From Pseudomonas shirazensis (GTDB lineage: Bacteria; Pseudomonadota; Gammaproteobacteria; Pseudomonadales; Pseudomonadaceae): a stretch of DNA of 64,000 bases. Both the position numbers and the translations under genes were made by a program. Numbering within the stretch: the stretch's first letter is position 1; each line of letters opens with the position of its first letter. This document shows, one piece after another, positions 27,472 to 36,051 of this stretch. Location: assembly GCF_014268785.2 (NCBI RefSeq), contig NZ_JABWRD020000001.1:2307001-2371000 (forward strand), in the 5' to 3' direction. The notes beneath the pieces were generated by a model, which searched no databases, had not been told where the DNA came from, and saw only the letters and a program-made list of their open reading frames with translations.

Positions 27472-29649
27472 GTGCCTGTCTTCCTGCGTTGCCTGACCCT
27501 GCTGCTGTTGCTGTTCATCACGCCGAGTTATGCCGCCGGCATTCCCGGCCTGCTCGGCTCGAACGCGCCGGCACAACCGCAAGCCAGCGAGCCGCTGGCA
27601 AAGTCGCTGGACGAGGTGATCAAGAACCTCGAAAACGACCAGCAACGCAGCAAGCTGCTGGCCGACCTGAAAAAACTCCGTGATGCCAGCAAACAGACCC
27701 AGGCCAACCCGGAACAAGGTGTGCTCGGGCTCATCAGCGGCGCCCTGCATGACATTGAAAAGCAGTTCAGCGGCGATGAAAGCCCGTTTCGGCGTTGGTC
27801 GCTGGAAATCAATCAGGCCCAAGATGAGCTCAGCGCGCTGATGGTGCCGGTGCAGCAGTGGCCGGCGATTCTGTTCGGCTTCGCGGCTGTGATTGCGGTG
27901 TGGAGCTTGCTGGCCATGCTGTTCAACTGGATAGGTCAGCGCGTGCGCCTGCGCTTCGGTCTCAAGGCTGAGCTGCCGCAATACCCTCGCACCGGTGACC
28001 TGGTGTTGTTTGCCTTGCGCAAACTGGGGCCTTGGCTGGTGGCACTGATCATCACCGTCTACCTGAGCTTCGCCCTGCCCCCATCGCTGGGCAAATCGAT
28101 GGCGATGGTGCTGGCTTACGCCTTGGTAGTGGGCACCTGCTTCTCGGCGATCTGCGTGATTGCCTTCTCCCTGCTCGATGGCCCGCACCGCCACCGCGCC
28201 CTGCATATTCTGCGGCATCAGGCGTTTCGCCCGCTGTGGCTGATCGGCAGTTTCGCGGCGTTTGGCGAAGCGATGAACGACCCGCGCCTGACCGCAGCGC
28301 TGGGCACCCATCTGGCCCACGCTCTGGCGACCATGGCCAACGTGCTGGCGGCGCTGTGCACCGGATTGTTCGTGCTGCGCTTCCGCCGCCCGATTGCCCA
28401 CCTGATTCGCAACCAGCCACTGTCGCGTCGGCTGAACCGGCGCACCCTGAGTGACACCATCGAGATTCTCGGCAGCTTCTGGTTCATTCCGGCAATGATT
28501 CTGGTGGCGATCTCGCTGGTGGCCACCTTCGTTTCCGCTGGCGATACCAGCACGGCCCTGCGCCAGTCGCTGATGTGCACCGTGCTGGTGGTGGTGTGCA
28601 TGGTAGTCAATGGCCTGGTGCGCCGCCACGCGGCCAACCCGAAGCGGATCAATCGCCGTCAGGCGGTGTATGCCGAGCGCTTGCGCAACTTTGGCTACGC
28701 CCTGCTGCATGTGCTGATCTGGCTGGCGTTCATCGAGCTTGGCCTGCGCGTCTGGGGCCTGTCGATGATCGGCTTTGCCGAAGGCGAAGGGCATGACGTC
28801 AGCCTGCGTCTGCTCGGCCTGGCCGGTACCCTGATCGCCGCCTGGCTGGTGTGGATCCTCGCCGACACGGCGGTGCATCATGCGCTGGTGCGCTCGCGCC
28901 GTGGTCTGGCCAACGCCCGCGCGCAGACCATGATGCCGCTGATCCGCAACGTCATGTTCGTGGCCATCTTCATCATTGCGGTGATTGTCGCCCTGGCCAA
29001 CATGGGCATGAACGTCACGCCGCTGCTGGCCGGTGCCGGTGTCATCGGCCTGGCCATCGGCTTTGGTGCGCAGTCGCTGGTCGCCGACCTGATCACCGGG
29101 CTGTTCATCATCATCGAAGACTCACTGGCCATCGACGACTATGTCGAAGTCGGCGGCCACCTGGGCACCGTCGAGGGCCTGACGATACGCACCGTGCGCC
29201 TGCGCGATATTGATGGCATCGTGCATACCATCCCGTTCAGCGAAATCAAGAGCATCAAGAACTACTCGCGTGAGTTCGGCTATGCGATCTTCCGCGTGGC
29301 CGTGCCTCACGGCATGAGCATCGACAAGGCCATCACCCTGATCCGTGAGGTCGGCCAGACCCTGCGCAGCGACCCGCTGATGCGCCGCAACATCTGGTCG
29401 CCACTGGAGTTGCAAGGGGTGGAAAGCTTCGAGGCCGGCCAGGCGATCCTGCGGGCGCGCTTCAAGACTGCGCCGATCAAGCAGTGGGAAGTGTCGCGGG
29501 CGTTCAACCTAGCGCTCAAACGCCAGCTTGATGAGGCCGGCCTGGACCTGGCGATGCCGCGCTTGTCGGTGCAAGTGGTCACAGCAGGAGGCGGCGGGCT
29601 GAGCGAAGCGGTTGCCAACGAAACGCCAGCAGCAAAGCCGTCTCTATAA
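27472..29649 (+). CDS. MscS-family mechanosensitive channel (YbiO-like)
   Basis: 725 residues from GTG at 27472, with a signal peptide (LTLLLLLFITPSYAAG) and a periplasmic coiled segment (SLDEVIKNLENDQQRSKLLA). About ten membrane helices follow, and then the MscS core. The pore helix is recognisable as VTPLLAGAGVIGLAIGFGAQ followed by LVADLITGLFIIIEDSLAID. Size and architecture match E. coli YbiO (moderate-conductance channel). It would open under osmotic downshock to release solutes. Confidence 0.9.
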   Translation: MPVFLRCLTLLLLLFITPSYAAGIPGLLGSNAPAQPQASEPLAKSLDEVIKNLENDQQRSKLLADLKKLRDASKQTQANPEQGVLGLISGALHDIEKQFSGDESPFRRWSLEINQAQDELSALMVPVQQWPAILFGFAAVIAVWSLLAMLFNWIGQRVRLRFGLKAELPQYPRTGDLVLFALRKLGPWLVALIITVYLSFALPPSLGKSMAMVLAYALVVGTCFSAICVIAFSLLDGPHRHRALHILRHQAFRPLWLIGSFAAFGEAMNDPRLTAALGTHLAHALATMANVLAALCTGLFVLRFRRPIAHLIRNQPLSRRLNRRTLSDTIEILGSFWFIPAMILVAISLVATFVSAGDTSTALRQSLMCTVLVVVCMVVNGLVRRHAANPKRINRRQAVYAERLRNFGYALLHVLIWLAFIELGLRVWGLSMIGFAEGEGHDVSLRLLGLAGTLIAAWLVWILADTAVHHALVRSRRGLANARAQTMMPLIRNVMFVAIFIIAVIVALANMGMNVTPLLAGAGVIGLAIGFGAQSLVADLITGLFIIIEDSLAIDDYVEVGGHLGTVEGLTIRTVRLRDIDGIVHTIPFSEIKSIKNYSREFGYAIFRVAVPHGMSIDKAITLIREVGQTLRSDPLMRRNIWSPLELQGVESFEAGQAILRARFKTAPIKQWEVSRAFNLALKRQLDEAGLDLAMPRLSVQVVTAGGGGLSEAVANETPAAKPSL

Positions 29650-29678
29650 TCGCTCTATAATTGCCTATAAATCTTTTG

Positions 29679-29701
29679 GGAGGCACCGTAAGGTGTCTTC
29701 C
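29679..29701. terminator. Possible terminator hairpin after the channel gene
   Basis: GGAGGCACC, GTAA, GGTGTCTTCC between convergent genes; no strong T-run on either side. Confidence 0.35.
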
Positions 29702-29727
29702 AGCATGCAGCTCTGCATGGAAACCAA

Positions 29728-30441
29728 CTACCCCGCCTCCGCCCTGATCCGCACTGCATCATGGCGCCAGTACTCCAGGTCGCAGTCGATCAGATGACCC
29801 TGCTGATCGCAGTTGACCCGGGTCACCTGTAGGCCCGGGCTGCCCGCCGAAATCTTCAGCGCGCTGGCGGCAGCCAAGGGTAGCGCGGTGGGCAGGATCT
29901 CGAAGCAGACCCGGCCATATTCAATCTGATACTCGCGAGCGTAGATCTCGGTCAGCGACTGACTGAGGTCCTGCTCGAGAATCTGCGGGAAGTACGCTGG
30001 CGCCAGGTAGTGCTCGGTATACAGCACTGCGCGCCCGTCAATGCGCCGGACCCGGCAGATCTGCACCACGCTGGACAACCCCGGCAGGCGCAAGCGCGCG
30101 CAGATCGCCGCCGAGGCCGGCTGCAGGCGCGCCGACAACAGCTCGGTGGCCGGCACCCGCCCCTGCTCGCGAACCATCGCGTGGAAGTGGCTACGGGCAA
30201 TCAGGTCATAGCTTAACCGCTGCGGCGCAACGAACCAGCCACGGCGCTCTTCGCGATAGATCAAACCCTGTGCCTCCAGCTGCAGCAGTGCTTCGCGCAG
30301 GGTGATGCGCGTGGTGGCGAAGACTTCACTGAGTTTGCGCTCGGCCGGCAGTTTGCCGCCCGGCGCCAGCAGGCCGTGCTCGATCTGCTCCTGCAGGGCA
30401 TGACAGATGACTGTTACCGCGCGCGCTGGCGTCGCTTGCAT
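29728..30441 (-). CDS. GntR-family regulator with UTRA domain (HutC/PhnF type)
   Basis: 237 residues. The N-terminal winged helix-turn-helix contains GGKLPAERKLSEVFATTRIT LREAL. The C-terminal UTRA effector domain has ARLRLPGLSSVVQICRVRRI and AVLYTEHYLAPAYFP. UTRA regulators bind small ligands of the pathway they control. The gene is divergent from the ABC-transporter/phosphatase operon, which makes that operon its probable target, as with PhnR/PhnF. ATG at 30441 is preferred over the TTG at 30444. Confidence 0.88.
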   Translation of the reverse strand: MQATPARAVTVICHALQEQIEHGLLAPGGKLPAERKLSEVFATTRITLREALLQLEAQGLIYREERRGWFVAPQRLSYDLIARSHFHAMVREQGRVPATELLSARLQPASAAICARLRLPGLSSVVQICRVRRIDGRAVLYTEHYLAPAYFPQILEQDLSQSLTEIYAREYQIEYGRVCFEILPTALPLAAASALKISAGSPGLQVTRVNCDQQGHLIDCDLEYWRHDAVRIRAEAG

Positions 30442-30455
30442 CAAAGGTTACCTAT

Positions 30456-30702
30456 CTGGACTAGTCCAGCCCCACCACAGGGTAACTGGAGAATAGTGCA
30501 AGCCTAGATACAGGCCATGAACATCCGGTTACAGGAGCGCTTGGGACGTCGGCGAAAATGCATCAGGCCAGGCGAATCAAGGCCTGGGATCTGGTCTACG
30601 CTGTATTTTCAGGCATCCCGGTAGGCCGGCCAAGCCGCTGACCTACATCAAACTGTCACGCTGGCAGCCTACCTTGGCGCAAGGTTTGCTGACCTAGACC
30701 AC
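30456..30702. promoter_or_regulatory. Divergent control region with operator-like repeats
   Basis: The 327-bp gap between the GntR regulator and the binding-protein gene holds several related elements. A perfect 14-bp palindrome CTGGACTAGTCCAG lies at 30456-30469. CTGGTCTACGCTG lies at 30591. GACCTAGACCAC lies at 30691-30702, whose complement is GTGGTCTAGGTC. The nonamer GCTGACCTA recurs at 30637 and 30688. HutC/PhnF-type proteins favour GGTCTAGACC-like palindromes, so these are operator candidates. Confidence 0.55.
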
Positions 30703-30768
30703 TTACGTCACGCGCACGGTTTGCATCCTCATATCGCCTGCAAGGCATTCCCACCCAAGGAGCTTCGG

Positions 30769-31830
30769 ATGAAACAGTTTTTCATGGCGTCATTGCTCGG
30801 TTCGGCCATCGCCCTGTGCACCTCGGCAATGGCCGCCGACGACCTCAAGACACTGGAAGATGCAGCCCGCAAGGAAGGCGCGGTGAACAGCGTGGGCATG
30901 CCCGATGCGTGGGCCAACTGGAAAGCCACCTGGGATGACCTGGCCAGCAAGTACGGCCTCAAGCACATGGACACCGACATGAGCTCGGCGCAGGAAATCG
31001 CCAAGTTCGAGTCGGAAAAGGACAACGCCAGCGCCGACATCGGTGACGTCGGTGCCGCCTTTGGCCCGATCGCCGTGGCCAAGGGCGTGAGCCAGCCGTA
31101 CAAGCCAAGCACCTGGAATCAGGTACCGACCTGGGCCAAGGACCAGGACGGCCACTGGGCGCTGGCCTACACCGGCACCATTGCTTTCATCATCAACAAG
31201 CAGCTGGTCAAGGAAGGCGAGCGGCCAAAAACCTGGCACGACCTCGAGAAGGGCAAGTACAAGGTCGCCATCGGTGACGTCGGCACCGCAGCCCAGGCGG
31301 CCAACGGCGTGCTCGCTGCGGCCATCGCCTACAAGGGTGATGAACGCAACATCGAGCCAGGCCTGCAGCTGTTCACCAAGCTGGCTCAGCAGAAACGCCT
31401 GTCGCTGGCCAACCCGACCATCCAGACCCTGGAGAAAGGCGAAGTGGAAGTCGGCGTGGTCTGGGACTTCAATGGCCTGAGCTACCGCCAGCAGATCGAC
31501 CCTGAGCGCTTCGAGGTGTTGATCCCGGCTGACGGCTCGATTACCTCGGGCTACACCACCATCATCAACAAGTACGCCAAAAACCCCAACGCGGCCAAGC
31601 TGGCTCGCGAATACATCTTCAGCGACGCCGGCCAGATCAACCTGGCCAACGGCCACGCGCGGCCGATCCGTGCCGAGCACCTGAAGCTGCCGGCTGATGT
31701 ACAGGCCAAGCTGCTGCCCAACGAGCAGTACGCGCCGGCCCAGCCAATCAAGGACGCCACAGCCTGGGAGACCACCTCCAAGGCGCTGCCGCAAAAATGG
31801 CAGGAGCAGGTCATCATCGAGATGGAATGA
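30769..31830 (+). CDS. ABC transporter substrate-binding protein (family 1)
   Basis: 353 residues with AAGGAG before the ATG and a signal peptide (SLLGSAIALCTSAMAADD). It belongs to the extracellular solute-binding family 1 group (the Fe3+/polyamine/AEP type): EDAARKEGAVNSVGMPDAW, then ALAYTGTIAFIINKQLV, GEVEVGVVWDFNGLSY and a C-terminal YIFSDAGQINLANGHARPI. It is the first gene of a six-gene operon. Ligand unknown; phosphonate or other organophosphorus compound inferred from neighbours. Confidence 0.88.
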   Translation: MKQFFMASLLGSAIALCTSAMAADDLKTLEDAARKEGAVNSVGMPDAWANWKATWDDLASKYGLKHMDTDMSSAQEIAKFESEKDNASADIGDVGAAFGPIAVAKGVSQPYKPSTWNQVPTWAKDQDGHWALAYTGTIAFIINKQLVKEGERPKTWHDLEKGKYKVAIGDVGTAAQAANGVLAAAIAYKGDERNIEPGLQLFTKLAQQKRLSLANPTIQTLEKGEVEVGVVWDFNGLSYRQQIDPERFEVLIPADGSITSGYTTIINKYAKNPNAAKLAREYIFSDAGQINLANGHARPIRAEHLKLPADVQAKLLPNEQYAPAQPIKDATAWETTSKALPQKWQEQVIIEME

Positions 31831-31924
31831 CGCTTGCTTGGGTAATGCTCTGAACAGCTCTCTGCACCGTAACAGTGGGGCAGAGGGCAACCCCACCGTG
31901 TGATCCACCTGCCGTGGAGTCTCC

Positions 31925-32731
31925 ATGCCACACAACGTCATTCTGGTCCTGCTCGACGGCCTCAACCACGAGGTCGCCCACCATGCGATGGGCCACCTGC
32001 ACGCTTACGTCGAGGCTGACCGCGCCGCGCTGTACCGGGTCCAGTGCGAGCTGCCGTCGCTGTCGCGGCCGCTGTACGAATGCATCCTCACCGGCGTACC
32101 ACCACTGGAAAGCGGCATCGTCCACAACAACGTCAACCGCCTGTCCAACCAGCGCAGCGTGTTTCACTACGCCCGCGAGGCAGGCCTGGGCACTGCTGCC
32201 GCCGCGTATCACTGGATGAGCGAGTTGTACAACCGCTCGCCGTTCGACCCGCTGCGCGACCGCCACACCCATGCGCCGAAGCTGCCGATCCAGCATGGGC
32301 TGTTCTACTACGCCGATCACTACCCCGACTCGCACCTGCTGGCCGACGCCGAGTACCTGCGCCGCCGCCACGCCCCGAATTTCTTGCTGGTGCACCCGAT
32401 GAACATCGACGATGCCGGCCATCGTCATGGCCTCGACAGCAGCCAGTACCGCAATGCCGCGCGCGGCGCCGACATCCTCTTGGCCGACTACCTGCCGCGC
32501 TGGCTCGAAGAGGGATATCAGGTGCTGGTGACCGCCGACCATGGCATGAACAACGACCGCTCGCACAATGGCCTGCTGGCCGAGGAGCGCGAGGTGCCGC
32601 TGTTCGTCTTCGGCAGCGCCTTCAGCCTCGACCAGAATGCCAAGCCGCTGCAGACCGAGCTGTGCGGAACGATCTGCGAGCTGCTCGGCGCCGCTCATGA
32701 CAAAAGCGTTTGCCGCGAGCTGCTGTCGTGA
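31925..32731 (+). CDS. Alkaline-phosphatase-superfamily hydrolase (phosphodiesterase-like)
   Basis: 268 residues, no signal peptide, so cytoplasmic. Metal-binding motifs of the superfamily are visible: LLDGLN near the N-terminus, MNIDDAGHRHG in the middle and VTADHGMNND towards the C-terminus. SLSRPLYECILTG supplies a Ser/Thr nucleophile candidate. It is short compared with phosphonoacetate hydrolases and nucleotide pyrophosphatases. Placed between binding protein and permease genes, it probably processes the imported compound. Stop and next start overlap (TGATG). Confidence 0.8.
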   Translation: MPHNVILVLLDGLNHEVAHHAMGHLHAYVEADRAALYRVQCELPSLSRPLYECILTGVPPLESGIVHNNVNRLSNQRSVFHYAREAGLGTAAAAYHWMSELYNRSPFDPLRDRHTHAPKLPIQHGLFYYADHYPDSHLLADAEYLRRRHAPNFLLVHPMNIDDAGHRHGLDSSQYRNAARGADILLADYLPRWLEEGYQVLVTADHGMNNDRSHNGLLAEEREVPLFVFGSAFSLDQNAKPLQTELCGTICELLGAAHDKSVCRELLS

Positions 32732-33567
32732 TGGCCGGCACCCGCGGGCGCTACCTGGCCATGCTCTGCCTGCTGCCGTTCGCGCTGTTCTTTCTGGTAT
32801 TCCAGATCGCGCCGCTGGGCTGGGTGGCAATTAACAGCGTGCAAGCCGAGGGCGGCTGGAGCCTGGACAACTTCAGCAAGGTGTTCGCCTCCAAGTTTTA
32901 TCTGCAGGCGCTGCAGCGCAGCCTGGAGATCAGCTTCTGGTCGAGCCTGTTCGGCATCATCATTGCCACCCTTGGTGCCTATTCGCTGCGCCAGGTCGAC
33001 TCGAAGCTGCGCGACTTCGTCAGTGCCTTCGCCAACATGACCAGCAACTTCGCTGGAGTGCCGCTGGCCTTCGCCTTCATCATTCTGCTCGGCTTCAACG
33101 GCGCACTGACCTTGCTGCTGAAGCAGATCGGCTTGCTCGAAGACTTCAGCATCTACTCCAAGACCGGTTTGATCCTGGTGTACACCTACTTCCAGATCCC
33201 GCTCGGCGTGTTGTTGCTGTACCCGGCGTTCGATGCCCTGCGCGAAGACTGGCGCGAATCTGCAGCGCTGCTCGGCGCCAGCCACTGGCAATTCTGGCGG
33301 CACATCGGCCTGCCGGTGCTGACCCCGGCGCTGCTCGGCACTTTCGTGATTCTGCTGGCCAATGCCCTCGGTGCCTACGCCACGGTCTATGCACTGACTA
33401 CGGGCAATTTCAACGTGCTGCCGATCCGCATCGCGGCGCTGGTGGCGGGTGACATCAGCCTCGACCCGAACCTGGCCAGCGCCCTGGCGATGGTGCTGGT
33501 GGGGCTGATGACGCTGGTCACGGTGGTCCATCAATGGCTGTTGAAGAGGAGCTACCATGCGCGCTGA
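32731..33567 (+). CDS. ABC transporter permease (first of two)
   Basis: 278 residues, six membrane helices, first being LAMLCLLPFALFFLVFQIAP. The EAA-type coupling loop is ESAALLGASHWQFWRHIGLP. The ATG overlaps the previous stop by one base. It forms the membrane channel with the following permease, in the pattern of spermidine/AEP-type importers. Confidence 0.9.
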   Translation: MAGTRGRYLAMLCLLPFALFFLVFQIAPLGWVAINSVQAEGGWSLDNFSKVFASKFYLQALQRSLEISFWSSLFGIIIATLGAYSLRQVDSKLRDFVSAFANMTSNFAGVPLAFAFIILLGFNGALTLLLKQIGLLEDFSIYSKTGLILVYTYFQIPLGVLLLYPAFDALREDWRESAALLGASHWQFWRHIGLPVLTPALLGTFVILLANALGAYATVYALTTGNFNVLPIRIAALVAGDISLDPNLASALAMVLVGLMTLVTVVHQWLLKRSYHAR

Positions 33568-34351
33568 ATCCCGCCCTGGCGGCTGGTACCACCGCGCCAT
33601 GGTCTACCTGCTGTTTTTGATCCTGCTGCTGCCGCTGGCCGGCACCCTGCTCTACTCGCTGTCGACCAGCTGGTCGGCGAGCCTGTTGCCCAGCGGCCTT
33701 ACTTTCAAATGGTACGTGGCGCTGTGGAGCGAGCCGCGCTTTCTGGCCGCCTTCGGCCAGTCGCTGCTGGTGTGCGTCGGCGCGCTGCTGTTGTCGGTGG
33801 TGCTGATCCTGCCGTTGCTGTTTGTGGTGCATTACCACTTTCCGCGGCTGGACGCGCTGATGAACATCCTCATCCTGCTGCCGTTTGCGGTACCGCCGGT
33901 GGTGTCGTCGGTGGGCTTGCTGCAGCTGTATGGCAGCGGGCCGATGGCGATGGTCGGCACGCCGTGGATTCTGATCGGCTGCTACTTCACTGTAGCGCTG
34001 CCGTTCATGTACCGGGCCATCACCAACAACCTGCAAGCAATCAACCTGCGCGACCTGATGGACGCTGCCCAACTGCTCGGCGCCAGCACCTGGCAGGCGG
34101 CGTTTCTGGTGGTGCTGCCAAACCTGCGCAAGGGCCTGATGGTGGCGCTGTTGCTGTCGTTCTCGTTTTTGTTCGGCGAGTTCGTGTTCGCCAACCTGCT
34201 GGTCGGCACCCGCTACGAAACGCTGCAGGTGTACCTGAACAACATGCGCAACAGCAGCGGCCACTTCAACAGCGCGCTGGTGATTTCCTATTTCGCCTTC
34301 GTCCTGGTGTTGACCTGGGTGGCCAATCGCTTGAACAAGGACAAACCCTGA
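33557..34351 (+). CDS. ABC transporter permease (second of two)
   Basis: 264 residues, six helices. The EAA loop reads LMDAAQLLGASTWQAAFLVVLPNLRKG. It starts 11 bases inside the preceding permease gene, showing tight coupling. LPFAVPPVVSSVGLLQLYG is a typical helix-3 region of this permease class. Confidence 0.9.
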   Translation: MRAESRPGGWYHRAMVYLLFLILLLPLAGTLLYSLSTSWSASLLPSGLTFKWYVALWSEPRFLAAFGQSLLVCVGALLLSVVLILPLLFVVHYHFPRLDALMNILILLPFAVPPVVSSVGLLQLYGSGPMAMVGTPWILIGCYFTVALPFMYRAITNNLQAINLRDLMDAAQLLGASTWQAAFLVVLPNLRKGLMVALLLSFSFLFGEFVFANLLVGTRYETLQVYLNNMRNSSGHFNSALVISYFAFVLVLTWVANRLNKDKP

Positions 34352-34352
34352 G

Positions 34353-35342
34353 ATGAGCTTCGTCAGCGTAGAGAAACTGCAAAAGAGTTACGCCGGCAGC
34401 CCGGTCTTCGACGATATCGACTGCCAGATCCAGCGCGGCGAATTCGTCACCCTGCTCGGCCCGTCCGGTTGCGGCAAGTCGACCTTGCTGCGCTGCATTG
34501 CCGGCCTGACCCCGGTCGACAGCGGCCGGATCCTCCTCGACGGCCACGACCTGGTGCCGCTGAGCCCGCAAAAACGCGGCATCGGCATGGTCTTTCAGAG
34601 CTATGCACTGTTCCCCAACATGACCGTCGAGCAAAACGTCGCCTTTGGTTTGCGCATGCAGAAAACCCCCGCTGAAGAAAGCCGCACGCGGGTGCGCGAA
34701 GTGCTCGAGCTGGTCGAGCTGGGCAGCTTTGCCGGGCGCTATCCGCATCAGTTGTCGGGCGGCCAGTGCCAGCGGGTGGCGCTGGCCCGATCGCTGGTGA
34801 CCAGGCCGCGCCTGTTACTGCTGGATGAGCCACTGTCAGCACTGGATGCACGCATTCGCAAGCACCTGCGCGAGCAGATTCGGGCGATTCAGCGCGAGCT
34901 TGGGCTGACCACGATCTTCGTCACCCACGACCAGGAAGAGGCGCTGACCATGTCCGACCGCATCTTCCTGATGAACCAGGGTCGGATCGTGCAGAGTGGC
35001 GACGCCGAAACCCTCTATACCGCGCCGGTGGACCTGTTTGCCGCAGGCTTTATCGGCAACTACAACCTGCTCGATGCCGACAGCGCCAGCCGCCTGTTGC
35101 AACGCCCGGTCAGCAGCCGCCTGGCGATCCGCCCCGAGTCGATCAGCCTGGGTCTCACCGGCGAACTGGACGGCCAGGTGCGCAGCCATAGCCTGCTCGG
35201 CAACGTCATCCGCTATCGGGTCGAGGTGCGCGAGGTCGAACTGGTGGTTGACGTGCTCAATCGCTCGTCAGAGGATCTGCATGCGGACGGTCAACGGGTA
35301 TCCTTGGCTATCGACCCAACGGCGCTACGCGAAGTGGCATAG
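34353..35342 (+). CDS. ABC transporter ATP-binding protein
   Basis: 329 residues. Walker A GPSGCGKST, Q-loop VFQSYALFP, signature LSGGQCQRVALARSL, Walker B LLLLDEPLSALD and H-loop VTHDQEE are all present. The C-terminal TOBE-like domain (from about 240) contains RLAIRPESISLGL. It energises the two permeases before it. The start is one base after the permease stop. Confidence 0.93.
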   Translation: MSFVSVEKLQKSYAGSPVFDDIDCQIQRGEFVTLLGPSGCGKSTLLRCIAGLTPVDSGRILLDGHDLVPLSPQKRGIGMVFQSYALFPNMTVEQNVAFGLRMQKTPAEESRTRVREVLELVELGSFAGRYPHQLSGGQCQRVALARSLVTRPRLLLLDEPLSALDARIRKHLREQIRAIQRELGLTTIFVTHDQEEALTMSDRIFLMNQGRIVQSGDAETLYTAPVDLFAAGFIGNYNLLDADSASRLLQRPVSSRLAIRPESISLGLTGELDGQVRSHSLLGNVIRYRVEVREVELVVDVLNRSSEDLHADGQRVSLAIDPTALREVA

Positions 35343-35364
35343 AAGTAGCTCAGGAGAAGTACCG

Positions 35365-36018
35365 ATGGCTTTGGCAATTTTCGATCTGGATGAAACCTTG
35401 ATCCATGGCGACTGCGCGTCGCTGTGGAGTGAGCACATGGTGCGGCTGGGCTGGGTCGATGGCGAGTCGTTTCTGCGCCGTGACCGCGAGATGATGGAAG
35501 CGTACAACAAGGGTGAGATGGCCATGGAAGACTACATGGCCTTCAGCCTCGAGCCGGTTGCCGGGCGCACACTGGAGGAGCTGGCGCACCTGGTCGAGCC
35601 ATGGGTGGAAGATGTGATCGAGCCGATCATCTTCGGCGACGCCTGCCACTGCATTGCCGAGCACCGCAAGCAAGGTGATCGGGTGCTGATCATCTCGGCT
35701 TCTGGCACCCACCTGGTCGGGCCGATTGCAGCGCGCTTGGGTGTAGACGAGTATCTGGCGATCGAGCTGGAAGCGATCAATGGCGTGTACACCGGCAACA
35801 CTCACGGCGTGCTGACCTACCGCGAGGGCAAGGTCACCCGGCTGCTGGAGTGGCTGGATCAGGAGCAGGAAAACCTCGAGGACGCGAGTTTCTATTCGGA
35901 CTCGCGCAATGACCTGCCGCTGCTGCTCAAGGTCGATCATCCCAAGGCAGTCAACCCGGACCCGGTCCTGCGCGCCCATGCCGAGCAGCATGGCTGGCCG
36001 ATCCTCGCCTGGAAGTGA
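35365..36018 (+). CDS. HAD-superfamily subfamily IB phosphatase
   Basis: 217 residues. HAD motif I is FDLDETLIHGD, motif II is LIISASGTHLVG, and motif III/IV is SFYSDSRNDLPLL. This is the SerB/CicA-like IB type. It ends the operon 22 bp after the ATPase, with GGAGAAG upstream of its ATG. It probably hydrolyses a phosphorylated product of the imported compound, but the substrate is not known. Confidence 0.88.
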   Translation: MALAIFDLDETLIHGDCASLWSEHMVRLGWVDGESFLRRDREMMEAYNKGEMAMEDYMAFSLEPVAGRTLEELAHLVEPWVEDVIEPIIFGDACHCIAEHRKQGDRVLIISASGTHLVGPIAARLGVDEYLAIELEAINGVYTGNTHGVLTYREGKVTRLLEWLDQEQENLEDASFYSDSRNDLPLLLKVDHPKAVNPDPVLRAHAEQHGWPILAWK

Positions 36019-36022
36019 AACA

Positions 36023-36042
36023 GCCGGGGCCGTAGCCCCGGC
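36023..36042. terminator. Terminator between convergent HAD phosphatase and quinone oxidoreductase genes
   Basis: GCCGGGGC, CGTA, GCCCCGGC; on the minus strand TGTTT follows. Confidence 0.65.
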
Positions 36043-36051
36043 ATGGCTGAC

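Noticed and set aside
27235-28881. 548-codon minus-strand frame opposite the MscS-type channel
   Set aside because: His/Gln/Arg-rich shadow frame of a clear membrane protein gene.
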